This document shows, in pieces, positions 27,485 through 36,006 of a stretch of DNA of 41,642 nucleotides. Both the position numbers and the translations under genes were made by a program. The notes below the pieces were generated by a model. That model ran no database searches and was not told where the DNA came from. It was given only the letters and a program-made list of their open reading frames with translations. Position 1 is the first letter of the stretch. Every line of letters starts with the position of its first letter. Source of the DNA: CAYYYP01 sp964475985 (GTDB lineage: Bacteria > Bdellovibrionota > UBA1018 > CAYHWW01); the NCBI GenBank assembly GCA_964475985.1, contig CAYYYP010000031.1, positions 1 through 41,642 on the forward strand, written 5' to 3'.

Positions 27485-28177
27485 TTAGAAGCGCGGAGTC
27501 TCAAATTTTGGAGTTTGGGCATCGACCGCATTTTTTAAGGCTGAACTTACCTCTGAAGTTTCTCGACTAGCCTCTTTGTCCTTGTGGTTTTGCAGGGCCA
27601 AAACCTCGGCCTGAAGTTTAAGGCTTGTTGCTTGAGCGCGCAGGCTGGTATTCATGACGTGCAGCATCACACCCATGCTCTGTGCTGTGAGTTTTTGCGC
27701 GCCACCAGGGGAAACGGTATGGCTATAGCTCTTGATCTCCTCGCCGATACTGTCGATGTCGCGCGTATATGTATAAATCGAGTTGTTGAGCGCTACCGCC
27801 TCGGCAACACTTTGATCAGCACTGGCTTGCACTCTGGCGTCTTTCGACGGTACCACACCGCCATAAAGATCGATCACAGCCCGAATCGCATCGGAAGTCT
27901 GCGCCCAATCGCGAAAAATTCCAGGATCGCTGTTTGGATTTATGGTTCGCAGAAACCTAAGTGAGTCATTGATGCCACGGTTAATGTCGCGAATAAGGTC
28001 CACTTGGTCTGATCCCATTTGAAAAATCTGACGCAGTTGGTTCAATTGCTGGATCGTTTGAATGAGAATTTGTCCTAATACCACCACGTCTCCGCCAAAC
28101 ATATCTGCCCGAGCAAGTTTTGTTGGGTAACTCACAACCGCCATCATAATAAGCAACGCAATCCATATTTTTCTCAT
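27485..28177 (-). CDS. VirB5/TrbJ-like exported protein
   Basis: 230 residues with a signal peptide (to ~24) followed by long alpha-helices, beginning GGDVVVLGQILIQTIQQLNQ, the N-terminal pattern of the TrbJ/VirB5 group (a minor pilus component at the tip). The start overlaps the VirB4 stop (ATGA). Order VirB4-VirB5-VirB6 is conserved in type IV systems. Confidence 0.75.
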   Translation of the reverse strand: MRKIWIALLIMMAVVSYPTKLARADMFGGDVVVLGQILIQTIQQLNQLRQIFQMGSDQVDLIRDINRGINDSLRFLRTINPNSDPGIFRDWAQTSDAIRAVIDLYGGVVPSKDARVQASADQSVAEAVALNNSIYTYTRDIDSIGEEIKSYSHTVSPGGAQKLTAQSMGVMLHVMNTSLRAQATSLKLQAEVLALQNHKDKEASRETSEVSSALKNAVDAQTPKFETPRF

Positions 28178-30588
28178 GCAGCCCCCTTTTCAGCGGCGGC
28201 AATGCCACGTGGGTACTTTTCAGCCAAACCCTTAAGGACAGTGACCGGGTCAGCACCAGGACAAGCCCGGTTTTCTTCGTCAATCTTGGCCATATCTTTG
28301 GGATCAGTCGTTGCGATCCAGTACTCAAGTGGAGTGGACTCAATGACGGCGACGCATCTATCTTTTTGAGCAATGAGAAATGCCTCTGAGTAAACGCCCT
28401 TTTCTTGTCTTAACGATTTCACAAGCCCAAGTTCATTATCGTTTAAATCAAGGGCTTCCTTGATTCTTATAGGATCACTGCTTTGCTGCATGAGAACCCA
28501 CTTGATGGCGCAGTTTGGTAGAATTGCGCCGGCGATCTTTGATTTCGCGAAATCGTCAATGTCTTGAGAAATTGCGATGGCTGAGGCGAAATACTTACGA
28601 AAAGTTCGAAAGACTTCCTCGATGAACACGAGGCCCGCGTCGTTTTTGAGAAGCTTCCAACACTCGTCGAAAACTAAAAATTTCATCTGCTGGCGATCTT
28701 TTTGAATCTCACGCCAAACGAAATCGGTGATGATGAAAAGACAAACCGCTTGAAGATCAGGATACGATTCCATTCCCTTCAGGTCAAAGGCAACGATGGG
28801 ACGATTGAGTTCAATATTGGTTTCCCGATCAACAAATTGGCCAAACGGCGTATCACCACACCAGGGACCGAGAATTCGCCCATATTTTCTAATTTCAACT
28901 TCAGAATGCGCAAGTAGTACGTCACGAAGGTGTGACAAACGCGGCTTTTGATTTGTCTCATAGACGCGAGCAATGGCATCTTCAATTTCGGCTCGTTCAA
29001 GCTTTGGAAGTCTGGCCGCCTCATCGTCTTTGGTCATCAATTCAATCAAGCCCACAAGGAACTTGATTTTTTCAGGCGCGGGCTGTGTTTCGCCCACTGC
29101 TAAATCAAACGGATTGAACGACAATCCAGCGCCGATACCCAGAGGAACATACTGACCTGACAAATTATCGCATAATTTTTTATACGAGCCACCAATGTCT
29201 ACGAAATAGACTTTAGGATTCTCCTTCAACATTTGAAGCAGAAGGATATTGGTCATAAAGCTTTTACCAGAGCCTGAGCCACCGCTCACGAGTTGATTGC
29301 TATTGGCAAGCTCGCTTGCGAAGGGATCAAAAGAGAGCAGACTTCCCTGCCTTGTGCGAAGTAAAATCGATGGTTTTGAGAATCCACGCCACGGCCCATA
29401 GAGCGGAAGAAGATCACAGAGGTTTGAAGTCTTAACGCGCTTCATCCGGTCTTTGGCGCGAGCGTTGGGAATAGAGAATTGCGCAAAAAGAGGAAATGCC
29501 GCAATTGATTCCTCAAACCCTTCCGCACCATTGAGTTCACGCAACACGCGCAAAGTTTCTGCAACCTGGTCTTCAAGGTCTTCCTCCGAAGTTGAGCGAA
29601 GGACAATATTGATCGAAACTTGAAAAACTTTTTCACCGGCGGCGATCATTTGTTCCAGTAGTGTTTCAAGATCTTGAAATTTAGCTTCGCTATCAAGGTC
29701 TGAAACGCCTGTCTTTTTCCCCCTCGACATTGAGTAGGCTAGGCGGCGTTGCATCTGAAACGCTTCGACCTCTTTGGCTTGGTTTGGAACATGAATCGAA
29801 AGATGCAATCTTGAATCAAAGGGAAGATCCCTAAGAATAGAAGCCATCGACGCATAGGTTTGGTCGGGAAGCATTTTTAAAGAGATCACTCGATGATGAG
29901 AGCCCGAAATTGAAAACCCCTTTTGTGAGATTACGACATCGCTGAAAACCACCGATGAACGCACATCCTCTGGGTCGTATTGTGGAGCCTCGATCGGACG
30001 GTTTGGATTCCATGTGCCATACATTTCTCGGTAGATTTCATCTGCACTAAGCTGGCGGGTGATCATACCAAAAGCGCGAAGGCCCTGGTCGATGAGCTCT
30101 TTAAGCCTGGCCGCAAGTTGCAACTCTCGTTCAAGAGTTGTCTGTGCTATCGGTTGAAATTTCTTAGGTGCAGAAAATATTTTTGGTTTTGAAAGTAGCG
30201 TTTCTCCGGCAGGTCTTCTCACAAAAAGTTTTAGTCCGTGAAAAGGAGCACGGCCTTCACTATCCAAACGTTCCAGTCGTTCAACGCGTGTTTCACACAA
30301 AACGCCGGCAGCAGGATCCACTGCCCCTTCGGCAAGCTTCTTGTGAGCTTCAATGAGACCAGCATTACCTGCTCTAATTTCTTGAATAAATTGGCAATCA
30401 ATCCCATCGGGAAGGGCATTCAAGAATTGACAGAGCCGCTCGGACAAACCGTTTACTTTGTCATTGGACCAGCACGACACGCCAAGCGGGACGAGTTCGA
30501 GTCCGAATCCAAGTGAACTATCTGAGAAAAGAACAAAGTCTTCTTCAAAACCCCATACTTCTAAAGAGTCAGCTAAAATAGAGTTCAT
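28174..30588 (-). CDS. VirB4/TraC-family secretion ATPase
   Basis: 804 residues from the ATG at 30588, chosen because it overlaps the VirB3-like stop (ATGA) and has GGTGAGG upstream; a longer frame would extend to 30654. The N-terminal half is the TraC/VirB4 domain. Walker A (SGGSGSGKSFM) is near residue 434 and Walker B (FLVFDECWKLL) near 639, with a later AISQDIDDF segment. It powers pilus assembly and DNA transfer from the inner membrane. The most confidently assigned secretion gene. Confidence 0.95.
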   Translation of the reverse strand: MNSILADSLEVWGFEEDFVLFSDSSLGFGLELVPLGVSCWSNDKVNGLSERLCQFLNALPDGIDCQFIQEIRAGNAGLIEAHKKLAEGAVDPAAGVLCETRVERLERLDSEGRAPFHGLKLFVRRPAGETLLSKPKIFSAPKKFQPIAQTTLERELQLAARLKELIDQGLRAFGMITRQLSADEIYREMYGTWNPNRPIEAPQYDPEDVRSSVVFSDVVISQKGFSISGSHHRVISLKMLPDQTYASMASILRDLPFDSRLHLSIHVPNQAKEVEAFQMQRRLAYSMSRGKKTGVSDLDSEAKFQDLETLLEQMIAAGEKVFQVSINIVLRSTSEEDLEDQVAETLRVLRELNGAEGFEESIAAFPLFAQFSIPNARAKDRMKRVKTSNLCDLLPLYGPWRGFSKPSILLRTRQGSLLSFDPFASELANSNQLVSGGSGSGKSFMTNILLLQMLKENPKVYFVDIGGSYKKLCDNLSGQYVPLGIGAGLSFNPFDLAVGETQPAPEKIKFLVGLIELMTKDDEAARLPKLERAEIEDAIARVYETNQKPRLSHLRDVLLAHSEVEIRKYGRILGPWCGDTPFGQFVDRETNIELNRPIVAFDLKGMESYPDLQAVCLFIITDFVWREIQKDRQQMKFLVFDECWKLLKNDAGLVFIEEVFRTFRKYFASAIAISQDIDDFAKSKIAGAILPNCAIKWVLMQQSSDPIRIKEALDLNDNELGLVKSLRQEKGVYSEAFLIAQKDRCVAVIESTPLEYWIATTDPKDMAKIDEENRACPGADPVTVLKGLAEKYPRGIAAAEKGAA

Positions 30589-30926
30589 GTCCTCACCTCT
30601 TTCTTTGCGATGCGTGGCGGAATAATCCGCGCAGTAGGCTCTGGAAATGCGCAAAGCACACGAGATCGAACTTGAAATCGGACCCAGTGGATAAGAAAAT
30701 TGTCTGGCTTACCTCGTTTGGCGAGCCTCAGTGCTACAGCAATCGCCACAGTGGGCAGCCAAACTAATGAAAACTTATACTCCGTTCTGCCAAACGCTAA
30801 ATTGAGTGCTGCCAAGATCATAAAAATCGCCAATACGTCGGGCAGTTCATAACCCATGAATAAAATCTTTTTTTCAAGACAGCGGCTTACCGCCGTAGAT
30901 CGCAAATTGGTTGACTCTGATGACAT
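30585..30926 (-). CDS. VirB3/TraL-like membrane protein
   Basis: 113 residues with two close hydrophobic segments (~30-48 and ~50-68) and a basic C-terminus, the TraL/VirB3 plan. It lies immediately before VirB4, as VirB3 does in most systems, overlapping by 4 bp. Confidence 0.75.
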   Translation of the reverse strand: MSSESTNLRSTAVSRCLEKKILFMGYELPDVLAIFMILAALNLAFGRTEYKFSLVWLPTVAIAVALRLAKRGKPDNFLIHWVRFQVRSRVLCAFPEPTARIIPPRIAKKEVRT

Positions 30927-30950
30927 GAAAATACCCCTGTTTTATAAAGA

Positions 30951-30992
30951 GGGGATGGCACCAGACCCAATTGGCGATCTGGCACCATCCCC
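30951..30992 (-). terminator. Hairpin between pilin and VirB3-like genes
   Basis: GGGGATGGCACCAGA (30951-30965) pairs with TCTGGCACCATCCCC (30978-30992) over 13 of 15 positions, loop 12. In the minus-strand message it follows the pilin stop by about 12 bases and has no T run. It is more likely a transcript-stabilising or partial attenuator hairpin, raising pilin over downstream proteins, than a full terminator. Confidence 0.6.
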
Positions 30993-31004
30993 GCGGTTTG
31001 ACTT

Positions 31005-31286
31005 TTAGTTCACGATCTGGCGAATGAATCCCATGATGCTTGTTGCGCCGAATCCAACGATCGCGCCAATGATGGCAAGCATCAAATGGCCGCGAGCATT
31101 GGGTGAGCCAATCAGAAACGAAACACCAGCAAATCCCAGCCCCAGTGTTGCTAGGACCGGAAGCAGGACTTCAAGTTTGGATTGGACGTTTCCGAGCGAG
31201 GATTCCACTGAGCAAAAACCAACGGCTGGCATGACCAGGCCGAGAGCGATTGCTACTCCGAGCATAAATAAACGTTTATGGTTCAT
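31005..31286 (-). CDS. VirB2/TrbC-like pilin
   Basis: 93 residues: a signal peptide (cleavage near residue 24-25), a short polar stretch, then two hydrophobic helices (~43-60 and ~68-90) separated by a small polar loop (GSPNARGH). This is the VirB2/TrbC pilin plan. It is first of the secretion genes proper. Confidence 0.85.
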   Translation of the reverse strand: MNHKRLFMLGVAIALGLVMPAVGFCSVESSLGNVQSKLEVLLPVLATLGLGFAGVSFLIGSPNARGHLMLAIIGAIVGFGATSIMGFIRQIVN

Positions 31287-31385
31287 AAGAACGCCTTCTT
31301 AATAACGATGGCGCCCATGTCTTTAGGTCAGATGCTTTGGTACATCCCGTTTAAATTACGGGTTCAGCTGATGGAAAACGAAAAC

Positions 31386-31730
31386 TCACGACTTGGTAAA
31401 TAGGCTCATGTAGTAGCGACATGCAAAATCAGGCAAAATGATTTCAAGGTATTCTTTGTCTGAAGTCATTCGGGCAAATCCAATGGGGTTGAGAAGTCTT
31501 ACGCTATTGTCGGATTGAATTTCTTTCTTGCTATAGACGGTGTGATAGTCCAATTCTTCATTATTTTTTTTAATAAAATAGCTTCTCTCTTGCTGACACC
31601 AAATTTTTAGAACGTAGTAATTCACACCGTTAAAACGCAGTGCATAGCCAGCGGTGTACTGCTTTCCATCTGGAAGGGCTGAACGTGATCCCCTGTATAC
31701 TTCGTGATAAGTTCGATTTGTATAATCCAT
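31386..31730 (-). CDS. Hypothetical element protein
   Basis: 114 residues from the ATG at 31730, preceded by TGGAG about 6-7 bp upstream; earlier in-frame starts at 31742 and 31817 lack this. The protein is Tyr-rich and mixed alpha/beta, without signal peptide or membrane span. Not recognised. It lies 99 bp upstream of the pilin gene in the leading region of the transfer operon. Confidence 0.55.
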   Translation of the reverse strand: MDYTNRTYHEVYRGSRSALPDGKQYTAGYALRFNGVNYYVLKIWCQQERSYFIKKNNEELDYHTVYSKKEIQSDNSVRLLNPIGFARMTSDKEYLEIILPDFACRYYMSLFTKS

Positions 31731-31798
31731 TTTTAGCTCCATTTTAAAAACCAATGCGGAGCACGTACGGCTCGCAGGTACATTGAAAAACAGCATCT

Positions 31799-31993
31799 CT
31801 ACCGAGACATGACCCATGCATGACGCATGGATTGAATTTCTAATTTCTTTTCGGGAACGTGATTTCTAAGCTCCGCAATCATTTGCCGAATCCTGCTGAT
31901 ATCGGTTTTGATGTTTGGATTTTGCTCAAGCTCCCTGACTGAAATCAGCGCACAAAATTCTAAAAATTCTTTCTCAATTTGTTTTATTGACAT
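31799..31993 (-). CDS. Hypothetical small helical protein
   Basis: 64 residues, helical and charged (IKQIEKEFLEFCALI, RIRQMIAELRNHV). An excellent GGAGGTGATG site precedes the ATG, and the gene overlaps the stop of its upstream neighbour by 10 bp, so it is very likely translated. No family recognised. Confidence 0.6.
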   Translation of the reverse strand: MSIKQIEKEFLEFCALISVRELEQNPNIKTDISRIRQMIAELRNHVPEKKLEIQSMRHAWVMSR

Positions 31994-32181
31994 ACGTCAT
32001 CACCTCCCTTCCCATCATTTTCTTGTGGCGCGCCGTTTTTCTTTTTTAGAAAATGACTCATTTCATCTTCTCTGACCTTGCGATTCGTGATCTGCGGTTT
32101 AGGGCCGCAAAGACTGAGCAATGTTCCTACTGAGAAACAAAGCCCTATAAAAATAAGAAACGTGACTTGGTCATCCATCAT
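31984..32181 (-). CDS. Hypothetical small membrane protein
   Basis: 65 residues with one hydrophobic segment at ~5-26 (VTFLIFIGLCFSVGTLLSLCG) and a charged cytoplasmic-type tail. Its ATG overlaps the upstream stop as ATGA. No family recognised; a small accessory of the transfer apparatus is possible. Confidence 0.55.
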   Translation of the reverse strand: MMDDQVTFLIFIGLCFSVGTLLSLCGPKPQITNRKVREDEMSHFLKKKNGAPQENDGKGGDDVCQ

Positions 32182-32378
32182 TTGATTTTCCTTTCGCCTA
32201 ACTCGTGAGTGTCATGAGCAGGTTTGAAATTGATTTGATCTTTTCGATCAGTGGAGGATTTGACATGATCTCCTCGACGCTCAAATTCCCAATAAGGTGG
32301 TAAAAATGTTTCTTGATCGCGATCATTTCTGAAAACACCATTGTATTTCCCTCGCCGCTTCAAGAGAGGCCTGACCAT
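32178..32378 (-). CDS. Hypothetical small basic protein
   Basis: 66 residues, strongly charged (RPLLKRRGKYNG, FERRGDHVKSSTDRKDQ), no membrane span. It overlaps both neighbours (19 bp upstream, 4 bp downstream) but has no clear ribosome site, so it depends on coupling. Not recognised. Confidence 0.45.
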   Translation of the reverse strand: MVRPLLKRRGKYNGVFRNDRDQETFLPPYWEFERRGDHVKSSTDRKDQINFKPAHDTHELGERKIK

Positions 32379-32569
32379 TTCGTAATGGGTAGGCGCTCAT
32401 AAATTCGTTCCTGTTCCCTTACGCGAATACGGTCCATCTCGGCTGCACGGAGCGCCTGCTCTCGCCATTTCCGGTCCCAGGCGACCCACTCTGCAACAAC
32501 GCTCTTTGCAATTTGGCTTACGAAAACTCGAGTTCGAATCAGACTCTTGGAAAGTTGATTAGCACTCAT
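32360..32569 (-). CDS. Hypothetical small helical protein
   Basis: 69 residues from the ATG at 32569, which overlaps the previous stop by 11 bp and has GAGGA about 5 bp upstream. Mostly one long charged helix rich in Arg, Glu and Trp (WVAWDRKWREQALRAAEMDR). Not recognised. Confidence 0.55.
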   Translation of the reverse strand: MSANQLSKSLIRTRVFVSQIAKSVVAEWVAWDRKWREQALRAAEMDRIRVREQERIYERLPITKWSGLS

Positions 32570-32810
32570 AGTTGTCCTCACTGTCGTCGTCATTTCCTTC
32601 GCCACATTCGTAATATGGGTTAGACGCCTCAAAGTAGATGCCGTTATCGACAAGTTCCATACTGTCGTCGCAGTCATCAAGCGACGGTTCGAGATGCGCC
32701 ATCTTGCGCCCACATCCTGGGGCTAATAAAAAATACCCATCCTGAAAATCCTGCTTCATCTCTGAGTCTTCAGACTGCAGGGCCGTGGGGACGTGATTGG
32801 TTACGATCAT
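32559..32810 (-). CDS. Hypothetical small acidic protein, first gene of the transfer operon
   Basis: 83 residues, very acidic toward the C-terminus (GEGNDDDSEDNYEC) with four Cys. Perfect GGAGG about 5 bp before the ATG. That ribosome site lies in an ACGGAGGAAATC stretch also present in the palindrome block upstream, so start-site control by whatever reads those repeats is possible. Acidic proteins of this kind can be DNA mimics such as antirestriction proteins, but nothing else supports that. Confidence 0.55.
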   Translation of the reverse strand: MIVTNHVPTALQSEDSEMKQDFQDGYFLLAPGCGRKMAHLEPSLDDCDDSMELVDNGIYFEASNPYYECGEGNDDDSEDNYEC

Positions 32811-32919
32811 GATTTCCTCCGTTTTTGCGGCGCTGTTTTGTACGCCGCAGACGAAGGCCTATAGAGCAGGGAAAGGGCCAGAGCTAAGTACTTGAAATCA
32901 TGAAAACGGAGGTAAAACG

Positions 32920-32979
32920 ATCCTCCACTTTCGGAGGATTTCCTCCGTTTTCGGTGGAAATCCTCCGAAAGCGGAGGAT
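32920..32979. repeat. Three contiguous 20-bp palindromes
   Basis: Units are at 32920-32939 (ATCCTCC, 6-base loop, GGAGGAT), 32940-32959 (TTCCTCCG, TTTT, CGGTGGAA, one mismatch) and 32960-32979 (ATCCTCCG, AAAG, CGGAGGAT), with no spacer. Related half-sites lie at 32906-32911 and at the ribosome site of the 32810 gene. The last unit is followed by six T. Candidate operator array, origin of transfer or replication iteron. The rest of the 313-bp gap (32811-32919 and 32980-33123) shows nothing I can name. Confidence 0.85.
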
Positions 32980-33123
32980 TTTTTAATCGCCTGCCCCGCC
33001 TGAAAATGCGATTTGGCAGATATGTGATCGCAACAGAGCCGGAGGTATGCCCCTCGGTCTTAAGTTCTAGAGAATCTGGTGGCCAGTGCCGACAAAGCAG
33101 TCACCGCAGCATGTTTTGAGCTT

Positions 33124-34588
33124 TTAGAAAAGATTGTGTTCTTGAAGTCTTCTTCTCAAGCTTGTTTCGGAAATATGAAGCCGTCTGGCCACTCGAGCCA
33201 GCACACGTTCTTGCTTTAACAAGTAACTCAGCATCATCTTTTCAAACCCCTTAACCGCGGTATCGAGTGGCACCCCAGAATTTATGCATGCTTCGATTAC
33301 GCCTTCGGCTTTTTGCTCCCAGGTCTTAGGCTCCTCTGATTGGGCAGATAAACCGATCGTCGCTTGGTATTCCTGCAGCATTTCTTTGATGATTTCCAAG
33401 TCTTTAAGGGTGTCCACCGTAATGACTGGAAGTCTTGAACTCTTGATCGCCGAATGCACCGTCGACATAAGCCCTCGAACGTTAGTGGGCCAGCTGAGAG
33501 ATCCTAGGAACTCGATGGCCTCTTTGGAAAAGAGTCTTGTCTGCCTCGCCTGCCATAGCCTGAAAATGTTTAACCAGGGCTGGAATATCGCCCGTTCGAT
33601 CGCGAAGGGCTGGGATGACAAAGTATTCTTCCTGCAGTCTCGCCAAAAGATCGGTCCTAAGTCTTCCTGCCCGCTTGGCATCACTGGGGTTTTCATTAAG
33701 AGCCGCGATAAACCGAACATTTAATTTTTTTACAGCCGTACCACCAACGCGCGAGTATTCTTTATTCTGCAAAACTAACAGAAGTGCCTCTTGGAATTCC
33801 ATGGGCGCGTTCTGCAACTCATCCAGCAGGATATCTCCGCCATCTGCCTTTTCAAGCCAACCTTTTTTCTCTTGGTTAGCACCGGTAAATGCGCCTCTTT
33901 CATGACCAAAAAGTTCTGAAAGCAGAAGCGTTGGAGTGAGCCCACCGCAGTTCAGGGAAACAAAATCACGTTTCGCCTCACCAAGTATGACTTTGGCATT
34001 GGCGTTAATTCGTTGGGCTGCCAGCTGCTTACCAGTCCCTGATTCGCCGTAAAACACCACATTTCTATCGGGGCCAACGCGGTCCACTTGTTTCAAAAAA
34101 TCCATCATCACCGGAGATTGCGTATGGAGCACTGACTTAACGGGAAGAAGAGTATTGCCGGCATGATGCCGCCGAACCAGGGCAAATCGGCAAATATCCC
34201 GAAGCTCGCTCTTGGCAAAGGAACCTCGTCGTAAAAATTTTTCTACAAAGGGACTTTTGCGGGCAAGCTCAAGATTGTCTTCCGTACTATAGGCGCTGAT
34301 CATCACGATTACGGTAGCTGGTGAAACTTTATGAATGAGGGTGGCCGCCTCAAAACCATTCATGCGGTTTTCAGAAACAACCTCACCAAAATCAACATCC
34401 ATCAAAATTAGATCATAGGGCTGACCACCGGCTGCGGCATCCTCTGCAACCTTAGTAGCTTCCAGGGCTTGCTCCGCCAAAGTAACAACCGGCATGAACA
34501 CACCACCGCCGCATTGGTACAGAGTATGCTCATGATTTAGCCTTACATGTTCCATGTCATCGCAGATTAATACTTTAAGTTTATTCAT
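33124..34588 (-). pseudogene. Sigma-54 response regulator with apparent frameshift
   Basis: Receiver domain (~1-130, phospho-acceptor Asp64 in LILMDVDFG), AAA+ domain with Walker A at 182-189 (GESGTGKQ), sigma-54 contact motif GAFTGA at 233-238 and Walker B at ~255-258 (ILLDE), all in one frame that stops at 33482. The rest of the AAA+ domain (EAIEFLGSLSWPTNVRGL) and a Fis-type HTH (ARVARRLHISETSLRRRL) continue in another frame to 33124. One extra base near GGAAAA at 33526-33531 explains it: sequencing error, real mutation or programmed slip. As written, the frame lacks the DNA-binding domain. Its start overlaps the kinase stop. Confidence 0.85.
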
Positions 34589-36006
34589 GACATCGTCCCG
34601 GGACTGACATCGATGAGAGGAAGCCTGATCTCAAAGAGTGCACCATCTGTCGCGGGAAGCGCCTGAATAGTTCCGTTAAGCCTGGAAATCGTGCGACGTA
34701 CACCAGCCAAACCTAATCCAGTGCCAGTTGATTTGGTGGTAAAGAAGTCATTAAAAATCGATTCCCGAACTGAAGCCGGAATGCCAGGGCCATCGTCCTG
34801 AAAGTGAACGACGGCTTCGTTTTCATGTGTAAAAGCTCGAATCTGAATGTGACTATCGCTTTTGGCATCAAGGGAGTTCTTAAAAAGATTCCAAAGTGCA
34901 GCATCTATTTCCGGGCGAACACAAAAGACCTGTGCTGGTTCCCTACATTCTTCAGTATTGATCTCAATTTTTACACCGGAAAGGCTCGGATTTTCATGAA
35001 TGCTGCTTTGGAAATCCTTCAGTACATCAACAACCCTAATGGGCTCAGGCGTGGTATGTGTATCGCGCGTGGAGTTGAGCGCTTGTTGAAGCGAATCCGC
35101 TCCTTGAAGAAACCTTTTTTCGAGTGACGCAATGGAGCGTAGAAGTTTCTCACGTGGCATCGTTTCGATGAACTCCGGAAGGTTTTTTAAGAAATCAACG
35201 CCCTCAAGGAGTGGCGCCTTGAGGTTATGGCTAGTGTACCCGATGGTCTGTGCCAACTGTTCAATTTGGGCCCGCTTTTTGAAATTTTTCTTATAATCTT
35301 CAATTTGCTGGGTCTTCTCCGCAAGGGCTAGGCCGGCTTGTTCTATGCTCTGCGAGATTAGAGTAAACTCATCCATGGGCGCTGCAGCGGCCGAAGATTT
35401 ATCGTCTGTTCGTAGTGACGATTCGATGTTGGAGAGGCTTGAAACCAAGAGCGCAATTTTTTGAAGTAGAAATTTTTCCTGCTGACGAATCGCGCATCCA
35501 GCAAATCCGAAGGCAATTCCCAGAATCAAAAATCCTAAAACTTTCCATAACGTGATTCCATAGATGTGACTAAAATAGTCGGTATCCAGGACAACAATAA
35601 AGCTGGATTGTTTACCTTGTAACAACGAAGATGCGGGTTCGCTAAAGAAAAGAGCTTGGCGTTTTCCTATGCAAGCTTTTTGCATGACCATCGTACAGGA
35701 CGATAGAAGTTTATTCACTTTTGCTCGATCTACGACACTGCTTGGCGTTAGTTGTTCAAAAGCCCGGTCATCCGTAATAATTCCCCGTCTCTGAAGCATG
35801 TCACGCGTAGCGCGATTGTCTTTGAATAGAAGTGCCTCGCGCTGGGATCGCACAAGGGATTCTACATCGCTAACCCGAGCCTCAAGAAGCTTTGGAATCA
35901 TGTAAGAATCCAAAAATATGCAAATGCTCAGACCCATGGCAAACCAAATTGCACTTAGGCCGATATACACATTTCGGAATCGGGATTGGGTCAGCTTAGC
36001 TGTCAT
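34585..36006 (-). CDS. Membrane sensor histidine kinase of the YcaO-like operon
   Basis: 473 residues. Spans at ~13-34 and ~149-171 enclose a ~115-residue periplasmic domain with Cys104 and Cys112. A long coiled-coil (~215-250) leads to HisKA with phospho-His260 (YTSHNLKAPL) and HATPase_c with N-box 374-380 (LFKNSLD), G1 404-408 (DDGPG) and G2 428-434 (GTGLGLA). It is the partner of the sigma-54 regulator. It overlaps the peptide-binding gene by 1 bp (TAATG), suggesting that protein feeds its signal to this kinase. Confidence 0.92.
   Translation of the reverse strand: MTAKLTQSRFRNVYIGLSAIWFAMGLSICIFLDSYMIPKLLEARVSDVESLVRSQREALLFKDNRATRDMLQRRGIITDDRAFEQLTPSSVVDRAKVNKLLSSCTMVMQKACIGKRQALFFSEPASSLLQGKQSSFIVVLDTDYFSHIYGITLWKVLGFLILGIAFGFAGCAIRQQEKFLLQKIALLVSSLSNIESSLRTDDKSSAAAAPMDEFTLISQSIEQAGLALAEKTQQIEDYKKNFKKRAQIEQLAQTIGYTSHNLKAPLLEGVDFLKNLPEFIETMPREKLLRSIASLEKRFLQGADSLQQALNSTRDTHTTPEPIRVVDVLKDFQSSIHENPSLSGVKIEINTEECREPAQVFCVRPEIDAALWNLFKNSLDAKSDSHIQIRAFTHENEAVVHFQDDGPGIPASVRESIFNDFFTTKSTGTGLGLAGVRRTISRLNGTIQALPATDGALFEIRLPLIDVSPGTMS

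Larger units (their letters stand above)
18777..32979. mobile_element. Integrative conjugative element in tRNA-Lys (right end not fixed)
   Basis: A serine recombinase next to a tRNA is followed by an uninterrupted minus-strand block encoding a type IV secretion set, an FtsK-like coupling ATPase, a replication-relaxation-like protein and small accessory genes. The left edge is at or within the tRNA. The right edge given here is only the end of the palindrome block upstream of the first transfer-operon gene. I searched by eye for a second copy of the tRNA 3' end and found none, so the element could extend further and include the YcaO-like operon. Confidence 0.75.

Noticed and set aside
32920..32979. 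CRISPR array
   Set aside because: Units are contiguous palindromes with no variable spacers, and no cas genes are present.
33284..33724. 146-codon plus-strand frame opposite the sigma-54 regulator
   Set aside because: It is antisense to clear AAA+ and Fis-domain coding sequence and shows no family features.
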